Shown here: positions 1 through 7,995 of the stretch, piece after piece
Layout of the letters: the number at the start of each line of letters is the position of its first letter
Numbering within the stretch: the stretch's first letter is position 1
DNA from: Candidatus Howiella intestinavium
GTDB lineage: Bacteria > Bacillota > Clostridia > Oscillospirales > Acutalibacteraceae
Direction: 5' to 3'
Assembly: GCA_904420585.1 (NCBI GenBank)
Contig: CAJFVX010000002.1
Location: 1 to 61,215 of the forward strand
Length of the DNA: 61,215 bases
Made by a program: the position numbers and the translations under genes
Notes under the pieces: generated by a model
The model's database searches: none
What the model saw: the letters and a program-made list of their open reading frames with translations, nothing else
Told to the model about the DNA's origin: nothing

Positions 1-1
1 C

Positions 2-1117
2 AAGAACGAGGGCTGGATGGCCGAGCACATGCTCATCCTGGGCATTGAGAATCCCCAGGGCGAGGTGAAGTACGTCTCCGCCGCCTTCCCCTCCGCCTGC
101 GGCAAGACCAACCTGGCCATGCTCATCCCGCCCGAGGGCTACCGCAGCAAGGGCTATAAGGTCTGGACTGTGGGCGACGACATCGCCTGGATGCGCCAGG
201 GCCCCGATGGCCGCCTGTACGCCATCAACCCCGAGAACGGTTTCTTCGGCGTGGCCCCCGGCACCAACATGAAGTCCAACCCCAACGCCCTGATCTCCAC
301 CCAGAAGGGCACTATCTTCACCAACGTGGCCCACAACCTGGACGACAACACCGTGTGGTGGGAGGGCCTGGACAAGAACCCGCCCGAGAACGCTCTGGAT
401 TGGACCGGCGAGCCCTGGAACGGCAAGACTTCCGACAAGAAGGGCGCCCATCCCAACAGCCGCTTTACCGCCCCTGCCAAGAACTGCCCCTGCATCAGCG
501 CTGAGTTTGACAAGGGCGAGGGTGTTCCGATCTCCGCCATCATCTTCGGCGGCCGCCGGGCCCAGACCACTCCCCTGGTGTACCAGTCCCGCGACTGGAA
601 CAACGGCGTGTTCGTAGGCTCCATCATGGCCTCTGAGACCACCGCCGCCGCCACCGGCGCCGTAGGCGTGGTCCGCCGCGACCCCATGGCCATGCTGCCC
701 TTCTGCGGCTACCACATGGGCGACTACTTTGCCCACTGGCTGGAAATGGGCCAGAAGCTGGGCGACAAGGCCCCCAAGATCTTCAACGTCAACTGGTTCC
801 GCCTGGACGATGAAGGCAACTTCATCTGGCCCGGCTTCGGCGACAACATGCGGGTACTCAACTGGATTCTCGACCGTTGCGAAGGCAAGGCCGACGCCGT
901 GGAGACCCCCATCGGCTACGTTCCCAAGGCCGAGGACATCGACCTGGAGGGTCTGGACTTCGACATCGAGACCCTCAAGTCCATCCTGGAAGTGGACAAG
1001 GATCTGTGGACCAAGGAGGCCGAGGGCATCGAGGAGTTCTACGCCAAGTTCGGCGACAAGCTCCCCGCCGAGCTGCGCAATCAGCTGAACACCCTGAAGG
1101 CCAACCTGGCGAAGTAA
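2..1117 (+). CDS. pckG: Phosphoenolpyruvate carboxykinase (GTP), 3' part
   Basis: This is the C-terminal 371 residues of a GTP-dependent PEP carboxykinase, which interconverts oxaloacetate + GTP and PEP + CO2 + GDP. The frame is open to the left edge (KNEGW precedes the first Met), so the gene is cut by the window; full-length family members have about 600 residues. The kinase-1 loop FPSACGKTNLAM, containing the hyper-reactive Cys, is followed by the metal/nucleotide segment GDDIAWM and by the nucleotide-side segment FGGRR. These motifs separate it from the ATP-dependent family. A strong intrinsic terminator follows at 1137-1174, so the gene ends its transcript. In fermentative gut bacteria the enzyme often runs in the CO2-fixing direction, which is known for the family and not shown here. 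Confidence 0.97.
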   Translation, partial: KNEGWMAEHMLILGIENPQGEVKYVSAAFPSACGKTNLAMLIPPEGYRSKGYKVWTVGDDIAWMRQGPDGRLYAINPENGFFGVAPGTNMKSNPNALISTQKGTIFTNVAHNLDDNTVWWEGLDKNPPENALDWTGEPWNGKTSDKKGAHPNSRFTAPAKNCPCISAEFDKGEGVPISAIIFGGRRAQTTPLVYQSRDWNNGVFVGSIMASETTAAATGAVGVVRRDPMAMLPFCGYHMGDYFAHWLEMGQKLGDKAPKIFNVNWFRLDDEGNFIWPGFGDNMRVLNWILDRCEGKADAVETPIGYVPKAEDIDLEGLDFDIETLKSILEVDKDLWTKEAEGIEEFYAKFGDKLPAELRNQLNTLKANLAK

Positions 1118-1136
1118 AACAGGATATAAATAGGAA

Positions 1137-1174
1137 GACCGCCTTATCCGCAGGATAGGGCGGTCGTTTCTTTT
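1137..1174 (+). terminator. Intrinsic terminator of pckG
   Basis: A 13-bp stem (1137-1149 with 1153-1165, one G-T pair) has a 3-nt loop and is followed by a T-rich tail. It lies 20 bases after the pckG stop. Confidence 0.9.
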
Positions 1175-1182
1175 GGCGATTA

Positions 1183-1210
1183 TTGACTATTTTTATTCAT
1201 ATGGTAAAAT
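1183..1210 (+). promoter_or_regulatory. Promoter of the zinc-ribbon gene trio
   Basis: TTGACT at 1183-1188 is followed by a 16-base spacer and TAAAAT at 1205-1210. It lies just after the pckG terminator and 23 bases before the next start codon. Confidence 0.7.
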
Positions 1211-1232
1211 AGGAAGCAGAGGAGGGGAAAAT

Positions 1233-2270
1233 ATGTCTAGTTCGAGAATCTTTGTGACAAAGCGGCAGCCTGTATTTATGGGATATATTTGCTCTTGCTG
1301 CCACAACCCGATTGTATCTGTCATTACGGCAGAGGCCGAGGCGCAAAAGACCTACACTGTTTCACGCGGAAAGGCCCAGCGCATTGCCACCGAAACCGCA
1401 GACGAAGCCCTAGGTGTGGAAATACGACGGCTGCAGCGTGCACAGAGGAATAAATCTTCCCTGGCGATAAATCCAAATCAAGATACAAAAATGCTGGAGA
1501 TTGGGCTGTTTTGCAAATCGGAAATCTGCGGTACCAGTACCAGTTGTCCCCTCTGCAGGCAGCGGGAGCTTTGGCAGTTGCCTTCGGTTTCCATTGACCA
1601 GCTGGGGCAGCTGGATGCGTCCCATTTTCCCATTGTGATCAATTCCGATAATTTCTCCGACCCAGATACAGCAGGGCGTTGGGCCTTGGACATTTTGGCA
1701 AAATACGAATCGGATATAGAAAAACTACGCCAGGATCCGGAAACCGTCCAAAAAAAGACGGCAGAAACCCTGCAGATCCTATCGGCTATAGCCGGGCTGA
1801 AAAGGCAAAAGGAATCCATTCCGGAACAAATGCAGATACATGTGCTGACCCAGGAAAAGGCGGAGTTGGAAAAAGAAAAGAGCGAATTGCCCTTTACCAA
1901 TTTGAAGGCCAGGCGGGCGGTGTCTGATAAAATCAGAATTTTATCTTTGCGCATGGATGACCTCCAAAAAACTGCGGAGCAAAAGCAGGGAGAGATAGAT
2001 CGAAAAATCGCGCAAGAACAGATACGCCTGCAGGCTACCCAAGCCATCGCCTTCGGTTTTACGGGGCAGCCGTCTTGTCTGCAATCTCTGAACTCCTACT
2101 GTTATATGGTCACGCCCAATCCCATACCGTCCACCCTGCTCCAGCAGCTTCAAGAAAACGACGGCCAGCAAGCCGAGGAGACCCCAGCCCAACAGCGTTA
2201 TTGCAGGAAATGCGGGTTTAAGCTGCGGCCGGAAAGTCAGTTTTGCAGCAATTGCGGCAGCGCTGTTTAA
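1233..2270 (+). CDS. Zinc-ribbon protein with central coiled coil, unknown function
   Basis: This 345-residue soluble-looking protein was not recognised. The ATG at 1233 is chosen because GGAGGGG lies just upstream; an in-frame ATG at 1173 lies within the terminator tail and upstream of the promoter. Cysteines C20/C23 and C94/C99/C105/C108 could form a split metal site. Residues about 165-280 are rich in E, K, Q and L with heptad character, probably a coiled coil. The C-terminus is a typical short zinc ribbon with two CxxC knuckles (C324/C327 and C338/C341). It is the first gene of a three-gene unit in which every product has such a ribbon. The base composition is visibly more AT-rich than the flanking genes, which suggests recent acquisition. 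No enzymatic motif was seen. Confidence 0.75.
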   Translation: MSSSRIFVTKRQPVFMGYICSCCHNPIVSVITAEAEAQKTYTVSRGKAQRIATETADEALGVEIRRLQRAQRNKSSLAINPNQDTKMLEIGLFCKSEICGTSTSCPLCRQRELWQLPSVSIDQLGQLDASHFPIVINSDNFSDPDTAGRWALDILAKYESDIEKLRQDPETVQKKTAETLQILSAIAGLKRQKESIPEQMQIHVLTQEKAELEKEKSELPFTNLKARRAVSDKIRILSLRMDDLQKTAEQKQGEIDRKIAQEQIRLQATQAIAFGFTGQPSCLQSLNSYCYMVTPNPIPSTLLQQLQENDGQQAEETPAQQRYCRKCGFKLRPESQFCSNCGSAV

Positions 2271-2284
2271 GGAAGGGGATACCT

Positions 2285-2971
2285 ATGGCAAAAATCGAAT
2301 ACCAGATATATCCCGATTGCCCGGCGGCAACAGAAGAAAGCCGTGCAGGCGCCTATTTGACCATGCTTTTGGGAACTTTAGGCTTTGTAGGCGGTCTAGG
2401 CGCAATCATTTATTATATCTATGGAACCTATACACTTTTTTCCAAGCATCAGTTCAACCATTTTGGGAGCGCACTCCTTTTATTGCTTGTTTCCGCTTCT
2501 CTCATCTGGCTGGCTTTTGTTTATACTATTATATCGAAACGTAGAATCAATGTTTTACTCATTCAGCATCAAATGATGGCGGGACCTCCGGAACAATACG
2601 TAGCCCAGAATCAGACGATTGAGAGACTTTACAAAGAAAGTCGTGCAAGCATAAAAAGCTTCTCTATAAAATATATATTCTTCTTTTTGAGTGGGCTGCT
2701 CTGCTCTGTTTGCTTGATTGGCCTTATCAGCGGCATTTACTTTTTATGCCATGACCGGCCAGGCGTCCATTATATCATCGGCTGCATTTTGGGGTTGGGG
2801 ATTTTGATTTCTTGTGCCTATTTGCTGTATAAGAGACTGTTCCATACTGCCCGCAAATCTCAGCCACAGCGGGAAAATATTCAGCCTCAGGGCATACACT
2901 ATTGCCACATATGCGGCGCCAAGCTGCCGGCCGGCAGCAAAGAGTGTTCCGTGTGCAGGACAAAGCTCTAA
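2285..2971 (+). CDS. Four-helix membrane protein with C-terminal zinc ribbon
   Basis: This 228-residue protein was not recognised. The ATG at 2285 follows AAGGAAGGGG at the stop of the previous gene, 14 bases away, so the two are cotranscribed. Four hydrophobic segments are visible, at about residues 19-45, 60-85, 133-158 and 168-190. They leave a cytoplasmic-looking loop of about 45 residues in the middle. The tail carries CHIC and CSVC knuckles, a double-CxxC ribbon expected on the cytoplasmic side. The ribbon resembles those in Firmicutes zinc-ribbon membrane proteins of unknown role. Its placement between two other ribbon proteins suggests a shared complex, which is inference. Confidence 0.75.
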   Translation: MAKIEYQIYPDCPAATEESRAGAYLTMLLGTLGFVGGLGAIIYYIYGTYTLFSKHQFNHFGSALLLLLVSASLIWLAFVYTIISKRRINVLLIQHQMMAGPPEQYVAQNQTIERLYKESRASIKSFSIKYIFFFLSGLLCSVCLIGLISGIYFLCHDRPGVHYIIGCILGLGILISCAYLLYKRLFHTARKSQPQRENIQPQGIHYCHICGAKLPAGSKECSVCRTKL

Positions 2972-2982
2972 GGGGGATTGCC

Positions 2983-3777
2983 ATGTTCTGCAACAGATGC
3001 GGGAAGCAGGTATCGGATGACAGTCTGTATTGCCCGTATTGCGGGAGCAATATCAGAAACCTGCAATCGGAAAAAGAATTTATCGATCATTATATCGGGG
3101 ATTTGGATCATTATACACAGCTGGTCAGAAAAAGGGCCGGAAGCAAACTGCAGAAAATCACAAAAATTTGTTGCTATATCAGTCTGGTGACTTTTTTGCT
3201 GCTGTATATCAGGATTGCCCCTGGCCGTGGGTTTTACCATGTTCTTTCCTATATAGCCGGGGCCGCCGCTGCTGTTCTTCTCATTGTATTCTTTTATCGG
3301 AAAAGCAAAAAAAGTGTTTCTAAGTCTTTTTATGGCGTATCCCTGCTCATGGCGGTTGCCGTCTTTCTGGCCGCCGCCGGCCTGCAGATAACCTATGAAG
3401 CCAAGCTGGATGCCGTCCTGGCAGATTTCCCCTCCCACGGTACTGTTCATTTGCGCATCCATCTGGATGAGGAATTCTATTCCCTCTATGGCGTGGGAAT
3501 GGCATACCGCCCCTATTCCAGTATAAGGTTGGGCGATACCGTTTACGAGGATGGGGATACGATAGACATGGCGGTGAATACGACCTATCCGGTCAGAATA
3601 AACTGCGGCTATCTCAATACCCATGGGCATTCCCAACGGGATTTGCGGGTTACCCCTTCCCTATTAAAAGATGGTTATACCATCATAGAAAAGGTGGATT
3701 TGGATGATATTACCTATGCTGAGGTAACGCTTTCCTTTACAAGAACCTGTACTTTCTGGGAGGTAATTCTGCATTAA
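2983..3777 (+). CDS. Membrane protein with N-terminal zinc ribbon and C-terminal outer domain
   Basis: This 264-residue protein was not recognised. The start at 2983 is preceded by AAGGGGGA, 11 bases after the preceding stop. The ribbon is N-terminal here (CNRC at residues 3-6 and CPYC at 18-21), the reverse of its two neighbours. Three hydrophobic helices lie at about residues 66-86, 90-107 and 115-138. The remaining ~125 residues are polar and beta-rich looking, with several Tyr/Gly turns. An odd number of helices would put the ribbon inside and this domain outside the cell. A terminator follows directly, closing the unit. A signalling or envelope-sensing role is possible but not shown. Confidence 0.75.
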   Translation: MFCNRCGKQVSDDSLYCPYCGSNIRNLQSEKEFIDHYIGDLDHYTQLVRKRAGSKLQKITKICCYISLVTFLLLYIRIAPGRGFYHVLSYIAGAAAAVLLIVFFYRKSKKSVSKSFYGVSLLMAVAVFLAAAGLQITYEAKLDAVLADFPSHGTVHLRIHLDEEFYSLYGVGMAYRPYSSIRLGDTVYEDGDTIDMAVNTTYPVRINCGYLNTHGHSQRDLRVTPSLLKDGYTIIEKVDLDDITYAEVTLSFTRTCTFWEVILH

Positions 3778-3796
3778 AGGTGAACATTGCTGCAAC

Positions 3797-3837
3797 GAGG
3801 GCGGCGGGAAATACTCCCGGTCGCCCTCTTTTCTTTT
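3797..3837 (+). terminator. Terminator of the zinc-ribbon unit
   Basis: An imperfect stem (3797-3809 with 3812-3828) is followed by a T-rich run. It lies 19 bases after the last zinc-ribbon gene. Confidence 0.8.
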
Positions 3838-3957
3838 CCCCCCAACATTCTCGGATTTGTTCATAAATTCGCCATCAATCTTTGAGGGCTTAGAATTATA
3901 ATAAGAATAGATAAAAGTTACAAAAAAAATTAGGAGACATGTTGGAGGCGCAGATTT

Positions 3958-4659
3958 ATGGCTTATGTAAGCTTTCAGGATGTGGTAAAGGAATATAAAA
4001 TGGGCGAGGTGACCGTCCACGCGTCGGACGGCATCTCCTTTGAGATTGAAAAGGGTGAATTTACCGTAGTCGTAGGCCCCAGCGGCGCAGGCAAAACCAC
4101 CGTGCTGAACATGCTGGGCGGCATGGATACCTGCGACAGCGGCAAAATCGTAGTGGACGGCGTCTGCGTCAGCGATATGAACGCAAAGCAGCTGACCTCC
4201 TACCGGCGGTACGACATCGGCTTTGTCTTCCAGTTCTACAACCTGGTCCAGAACCTGACGGCCCTGGAAAACGTAGAACTGGCGGTACAGATCTGCCGGG
4301 AGCCTCTGGAACCCCGCCAGGTGCTGGAGGATGTGGGGCTGGGCGATCGGATGAACAACTTCCCCGCCCAGCTTTCGGGGGGCGAACAGCAGCGGGTCTC
4401 CATCGCCCGGGCCCTGGCCAAAAACCCCAAGCTCCTGCTCTGCGACGAGCCCACCGGCGCCCTGGACGACGCCACCGGCCGGCAGGTGCTGGAGCTGCTC
4501 CATCGCACCTGCCGCCAGACCGGCATGACCGTGGTGGTCATCACCCACAACCAGGCCATTACTCCCGTGGCCGACCGGGTCATTAAAATCCGGAACGGCA
4601 AGGTAAAAGAGATCATCCGCAACGAGAATCCCCTGCCGGTGGAAAGGATTGAGTGGTAA
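3958..4659 (+). CDS. ABC transporter ATP-binding protein (MacB/LolD-like)
   Basis: This 233-residue ATPase powers the FtsX-type permease encoded next to it. It has Walker A GPSGAGKTT, signature LSGGEQQRVSIARAL, Walker B LLLCDEPTGALD and H-loop VITHN, so the site looks active. The length and the GALD D-loop fit the MacB/LolD/BceA group, which drives mechanotransmission or lipid, peptide and antibiotic handling rather than bulk import. The start is preceded by TTGGAGG. Its stop TAA shares a base with the next ATG (TAATG), so the two are translationally coupled. A TATAAT lies at 3897-3902 but no convincing -35 box was found. Confidence 0.93.
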   Translation: MAYVSFQDVVKEYKMGEVTVHASDGISFEIEKGEFTVVVGPSGAGKTTVLNMLGGMDTCDSGKIVVDGVCVSDMNAKQLTSYRRYDIGFVFQFYNLVQNLTALENVELAVQICREPLEPRQVLEDVGLGDRMNNFPAQLSGGEQQRVSIARALAKNPKLLLCDEPTGALDDATGRQVLELLHRTCRQTGMTVVVITHNQAITPVADRVIKIRNGKVKEIIRNENPLPVERIEW

Positions 4660-7600
4660 TGAAAAGCGCCCTTTGCCGGGACTACTTCCGGCAGATTCGC
4701 AAAACCCCCCGCCGCTTTTTCGCCATTCTGCTCATCGTGGCGCTGGGGGTGGCCTTTTTCTCGGGTGTGCGGGCGGCCAGCCCGGACATGCGGCTGACGG
4801 TGGATACCTATTTCGACCAGTACGCCGCCCCCGATGTACAGCTTTTGTCCACCGCCGGCTTTGACGAGGCGGACGTGGAGGCCCTGCGCCAGGGCCTGGG
4901 CGGTGAGGCGGTTATCCAGCCGGGCTACACGGCCGATGGCTTTGTCCAGCGGGGCGACAACCGCCTGCTGCTGCACTTCCGCTCCCTGGACATCCAGGAG
5001 GCCGCGGCCGGCCAGGGGCTGGAGCAGCCCGTCCTCATGGAGGGCCAGCTGCCCACGGCTGCCGACGAATGCCTGGTGGATGAAGAGCTGCTGGAAAACG
5101 GCACCTTCCAAATCGGCGACCGGCTGGTCATCGACACGGAAGACGACCCGGATATGGCCGACACCCTTTCGCGGATGGAATACACCATCGTGGGCGGGGC
5201 ACGCTCCACGGCCTACATATCCCTGCAGCGGGGCACCAGCAGCAAGGGGGACGGCTCCCTGGACGGCTTCGCCCTCCTGCCGGAGGAAAACTTTAGCCTG
5301 CCGGTCTATACCCAGGTTCTGCTGCAGGATACCGGGGCGGCAGGCCTTTCCCGCTTTACGGACGAATACGACACCCGCATCGATGCTTTCTGCGATACAA
5401 TAGAGGATATCGCCGCCGAACAGGGGCCCATCCGTCTGCAGTCCATGCGGGAGGAAGCCCAGGCCGAATTGGATGACGCCCGGCAGCAGCTGGAAGAGGG
5501 ACAGACCGAACTGGACGACGGCGCCCGGCAGCTGGAAGACGGCTGGGCGGAATGGGAGGACGGCCGGCAGCAGCTGGAGGAACAGCAGGCGGCCTATGAG
5601 AGAGAAATCGCCGCAGCTGAGGAACAGCTGGAGGAATCGGCGCAGCTGCTGGACGATTCCCAAAGGGAAATCGAGGAACGGACCGCACAGCTGGAAGAAG
5701 GGCGGCGGCAGCTGGAGGCCGGCGAGGCCGAGCTCAACGCCTCCGCCGAGGAGTTGGAGGCCGGCCGGGCCGCTCTGGATACCCTGTCCGGCCAAATAGA
5801 AGCCCTGCAGGCCGCCCTGGCCCAGCTTCCCGGGGACAGCCAGCAGGCCGCCGAACTCCGGGCCCAGCTGGCGGCTTTGGAGGCGGCGTACACGCAGGCC
5901 AGCACCCAGCTGGAGGCCGGGGAAGCCGCCTATCAGCAGGGCCGGCAGACCCTGGAGCAGACCCGGCGGCAGCTGGAGGAAGGCGAGGCCGCCCTGGAGG
6001 AGGGCCGGCAGCAGCTGGAAGCCGGCCGGGCGGAATACGAGGCCGGTCTGCGGGAGCTGGAATCGGCCAAAGCCGACGGCCAGGCCCAGCTGGACGACGC
6101 CCGCCGGACCCTGGAGGACAGCCGGGCCGAGCTGGAGGAGGCCCAGGCCGCCTACGACGAGGAGGCCCCCGGCGCCAGGCAGGATTTGGAGGAGGCCCGG
6201 CAGGAAATCGCCGACGGCCAGGCCCAGCTGGACGACCTGGAGGAGCCCCAATGGATTTCCCTGGATTTGGATATGAACGAGGGCTTTGCCGGCTACGCCC
6301 AGGACGCCGACCGCATTGCGGCCATCGGCCTGGTCTTTCCCCTGATTTTCTTCCTGGTGGCCGCCCTGGTGAGCCTGACCAACATGACCCGTATGGTGGA
6401 GGACGACCGGGACCTTATCGGATTGTACAAGGCCCTGGGCTACGGCCGGTTCACCATCGCCGCCAAATACCTGCTCTATGCCGGCCTGTCCACGGTTATC
6501 GGCATTGTGGTGGGCATTGTGGTGGGCCAAAAGCTTTTCCCCTGGATTATTTTCGACGCCTACGGCATCCTCTACCGCCTGCCGGATTTGGTGATGCCTT
6601 ATAATACGGCCTATTCCTTCTGGGCCGCCGCCGGCGCCCTTGTCTGCGCCGTGCTGCCTGCCTTCCTGGTCTGCCAAACCGAGTTGTTCAGCACCCCCGC
6701 CTCCCTCATGCGTCCCCGGGCGCCCAAGGAGGGCAAGCGGATTCTGCTGGAGCGCATCCCCTTTATCTGGAAGCACATCAATTTTTCCAAAAAGGTCACC
6801 TGCCGCAATATTTTCCGGTATAAAAAGCGGCTGCTTATGACGGTGGTGGGCATCGCCGGCTGTACCGCCCTCATCTTCACCGGCTTCGGACTGCGGGATT
6901 CCATCCAGTCCATCATCTCCCTGCAGTACGATGAAATTCAAAAGTACGATATGCAGGTCAGCCTGAACGACGACGCCGACGAGGCCGGCCGGGCAGCGGT
7001 GGACGAAATCCTTGCCGCCCAAGGCGCCGGGCATATCCCCTTCCTGCAGGAGTCGGTGGACGCAACAAACGGGCAGGCGCTCAAAAGCGCCACCCTGCTG
7101 GTTCCCGGGGATATGGAGCGGTTCGGCGACTTTATAGACCTGCGCACCCGCAAGGGCCATACCCCCCTGACACTGGATGATACCGGCGTGATTATCACCG
7201 AAAAGCTCAGCATACTGCTGGATGTCCAGGCGGGCGATACCATTGACCTGCGGGACGACGACAATCAGGTCTACACCTGCCGGATAGCCGGTATCACCGA
7301 AAATTACGCCATGCACTATATCTACATGTCCGATGCCCTCTACACCCAGCTGACCGGCCAGCAGCCGGTGAACAACGCCATCCTCTGCCAGCTGTCCGAT
7401 ACGTCGGAAGCCGCTGAAAACGCCCTTTCCACCCGGCTGCTGGAGCAGGATTGCGTCACCTCCACCTCCTTCAATACCGGCCTGCGGCAGAATTTCAGCG
7501 ATATGATAAGTTCCATGGATGTGGTTATTGTGGTGCTGATCCTGTCGGCTGCGGCCCTAGCTTTTATCGTACTCTTCAGCCTCATCACCATCAACATCGA

Positions 7601-7916
7601 CGAGCGGCGGCGGGAACTGGCCACCCTGAAGGTCCTGGGCTTTTACGACGGGGAAACCGCCATGTACATCTACCGGGAAAACATCATCCTGACCCTGCTG
7701 GGGATTTTGGCCGGCCTGGTTGCAGGCCGCCTGCTGGAAGCCTTTGTGGTCACCACGGTGGAAGTGGATATGGTCATGTTCTCCCGGACGGTGAACTGGT
7801 TCAACTATCTCATCGCCGCCGCCATGACCGCCGTCTTCGCCCTGCTGGTCAACCTGCTTATGACCCGGGTTATCAAGAAAATCGACATGGTGGAATCCAT
7901 GAAGAGCGTGGAATAA
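4659..7916 (+). CDS. FtsX-family ABC permease with giant coiled-coil domain
   Basis: This 1085-residue permease partners with the upstream ATPase. The first membrane helix (about residues 17-37) is followed by an outer domain of roughly 500 residues. Within it, residues 264-529 are almost pure heptads rich in QLEEG, ELDDG and QLEAG units, predicting a very long coiled coil. Two membrane blocks follow (helices near 554-575, 600-620, 650-675 and 724-745, then 951-972, 1011-1032 and 1048-1070) with a second outer domain between them, the duplicated FtsX layout. Similar large permeases are common in Clostridia, but their substrates are mostly unknown. The ATG at 4659 overlaps the previous stop by one base; a GTG two codons earlier is less likely. 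Confidence 0.92.
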   Translation: MKSALCRDYFRQIRKTPRRFFAILLIVALGVAFFSGVRAASPDMRLTVDTYFDQYAAPDVQLLSTAGFDEADVEALRQGLGGEAVIQPGYTADGFVQRGDNRLLLHFRSLDIQEAAAGQGLEQPVLMEGQLPTAADECLVDEELLENGTFQIGDRLVIDTEDDPDMADTLSRMEYTIVGGARSTAYISLQRGTSSKGDGSLDGFALLPEENFSLPVYTQVLLQDTGAAGLSRFTDEYDTRIDAFCDTIEDIAAEQGPIRLQSMREEAQAELDDARQQLEEGQTELDDGARQLEDGWAEWEDGRQQLEEQQAAYEREIAAAEEQLEESAQLLDDSQREIEERTAQLEEGRRQLEAGEAELNASAEELEAGRAALDTLSGQIEALQAALAQLPGDSQQAAELRAQLAALEAAYTQASTQLEAGEAAYQQGRQTLEQTRRQLEEGEAALEEGRQQLEAGRAEYEAGLRELESAKADGQAQLDDARRTLEDSRAELEEAQAAYDEEAPGARQDLEEARQEIADGQAQLDDLEEPQWISLDLDMNEGFAGYAQDADRIAAIGLVFPLIFFLVAALVSLTNMTRMVEDDRDLIGLYKALGYGRFTIAAKYLLYAGLSTVIGIVVGIVVGQKLFPWIIFDAYGILYRLPDLVMPYNTAYSFWAAAGALVCAVLPAFLVCQTELFSTPASLMRPRAPKEGKRILLERIPFIWKHINFSKKVTCRNIFRYKKRLLMTVVGIAGCTALIFTGFGLRDSIQSIISLQYDEIQKYDMQVSLNDDADEAGRAAVDEILAAQGAGHIPFLQESVDATNGQALKSATLLVPGDMERFGDFIDLRTRKGHTPLTLDDTGVIITEKLSILLDVQAGDTIDLRDDDNQVYTCRIAGITENYAMHYIYMSDALYTQLTGQQPVNNAILCQLSDTSEAAENALSTRLLEQDCVTSTSFNTGLRQNFSDMISSMDVVIVVLILSAAALAFIVLFSLITINIDERRRELATLKVLGFYDGETAMYIYRENIILTLLGILAGLVAGRLLEAFVVTTVEVDMVMFSRTVNWFNYLIAAAMTAVFALLVNLLMTRVIKKIDMVESMKSVE

Positions 7917-7934
7917 CGCCTGTCTGCATAAAAC

Positions 7935-7976
7935 AGCAGCGCCTCCGGCAGCCTGCAGGCTGCCGGAGGCGCTGCT
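7935..7976. terminator. Bidirectional terminator, perfect 42-nt palindrome
   Basis: Two 19-bp arms with a 4-nt loop sit between the convergent permease and ClC genes. The minus-strand side is followed by a TGTTTTAT tail; the plus side has only a short T-rich end. Confidence 0.85.
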
Positions 7977-7995
7977 TGTGTTATGGCCGCACAAA

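Noticed and set aside
5450..6245. Repetitive DNA in the permease considered as a separate repeat element
   Set aside because: The repetition comes from heptad coding (QLEEG-like units) and is not a DNA-level tandem array.
4236..7316. 1026-codon open frame on the minus strand opposite the ABC/FtsX genes
   Set aside because: It is rich in Gly, Leu, Gln and Pro with no motif. It mirrors the coiled-coil codons of a clearly real permease and spans the junction of two real genes.
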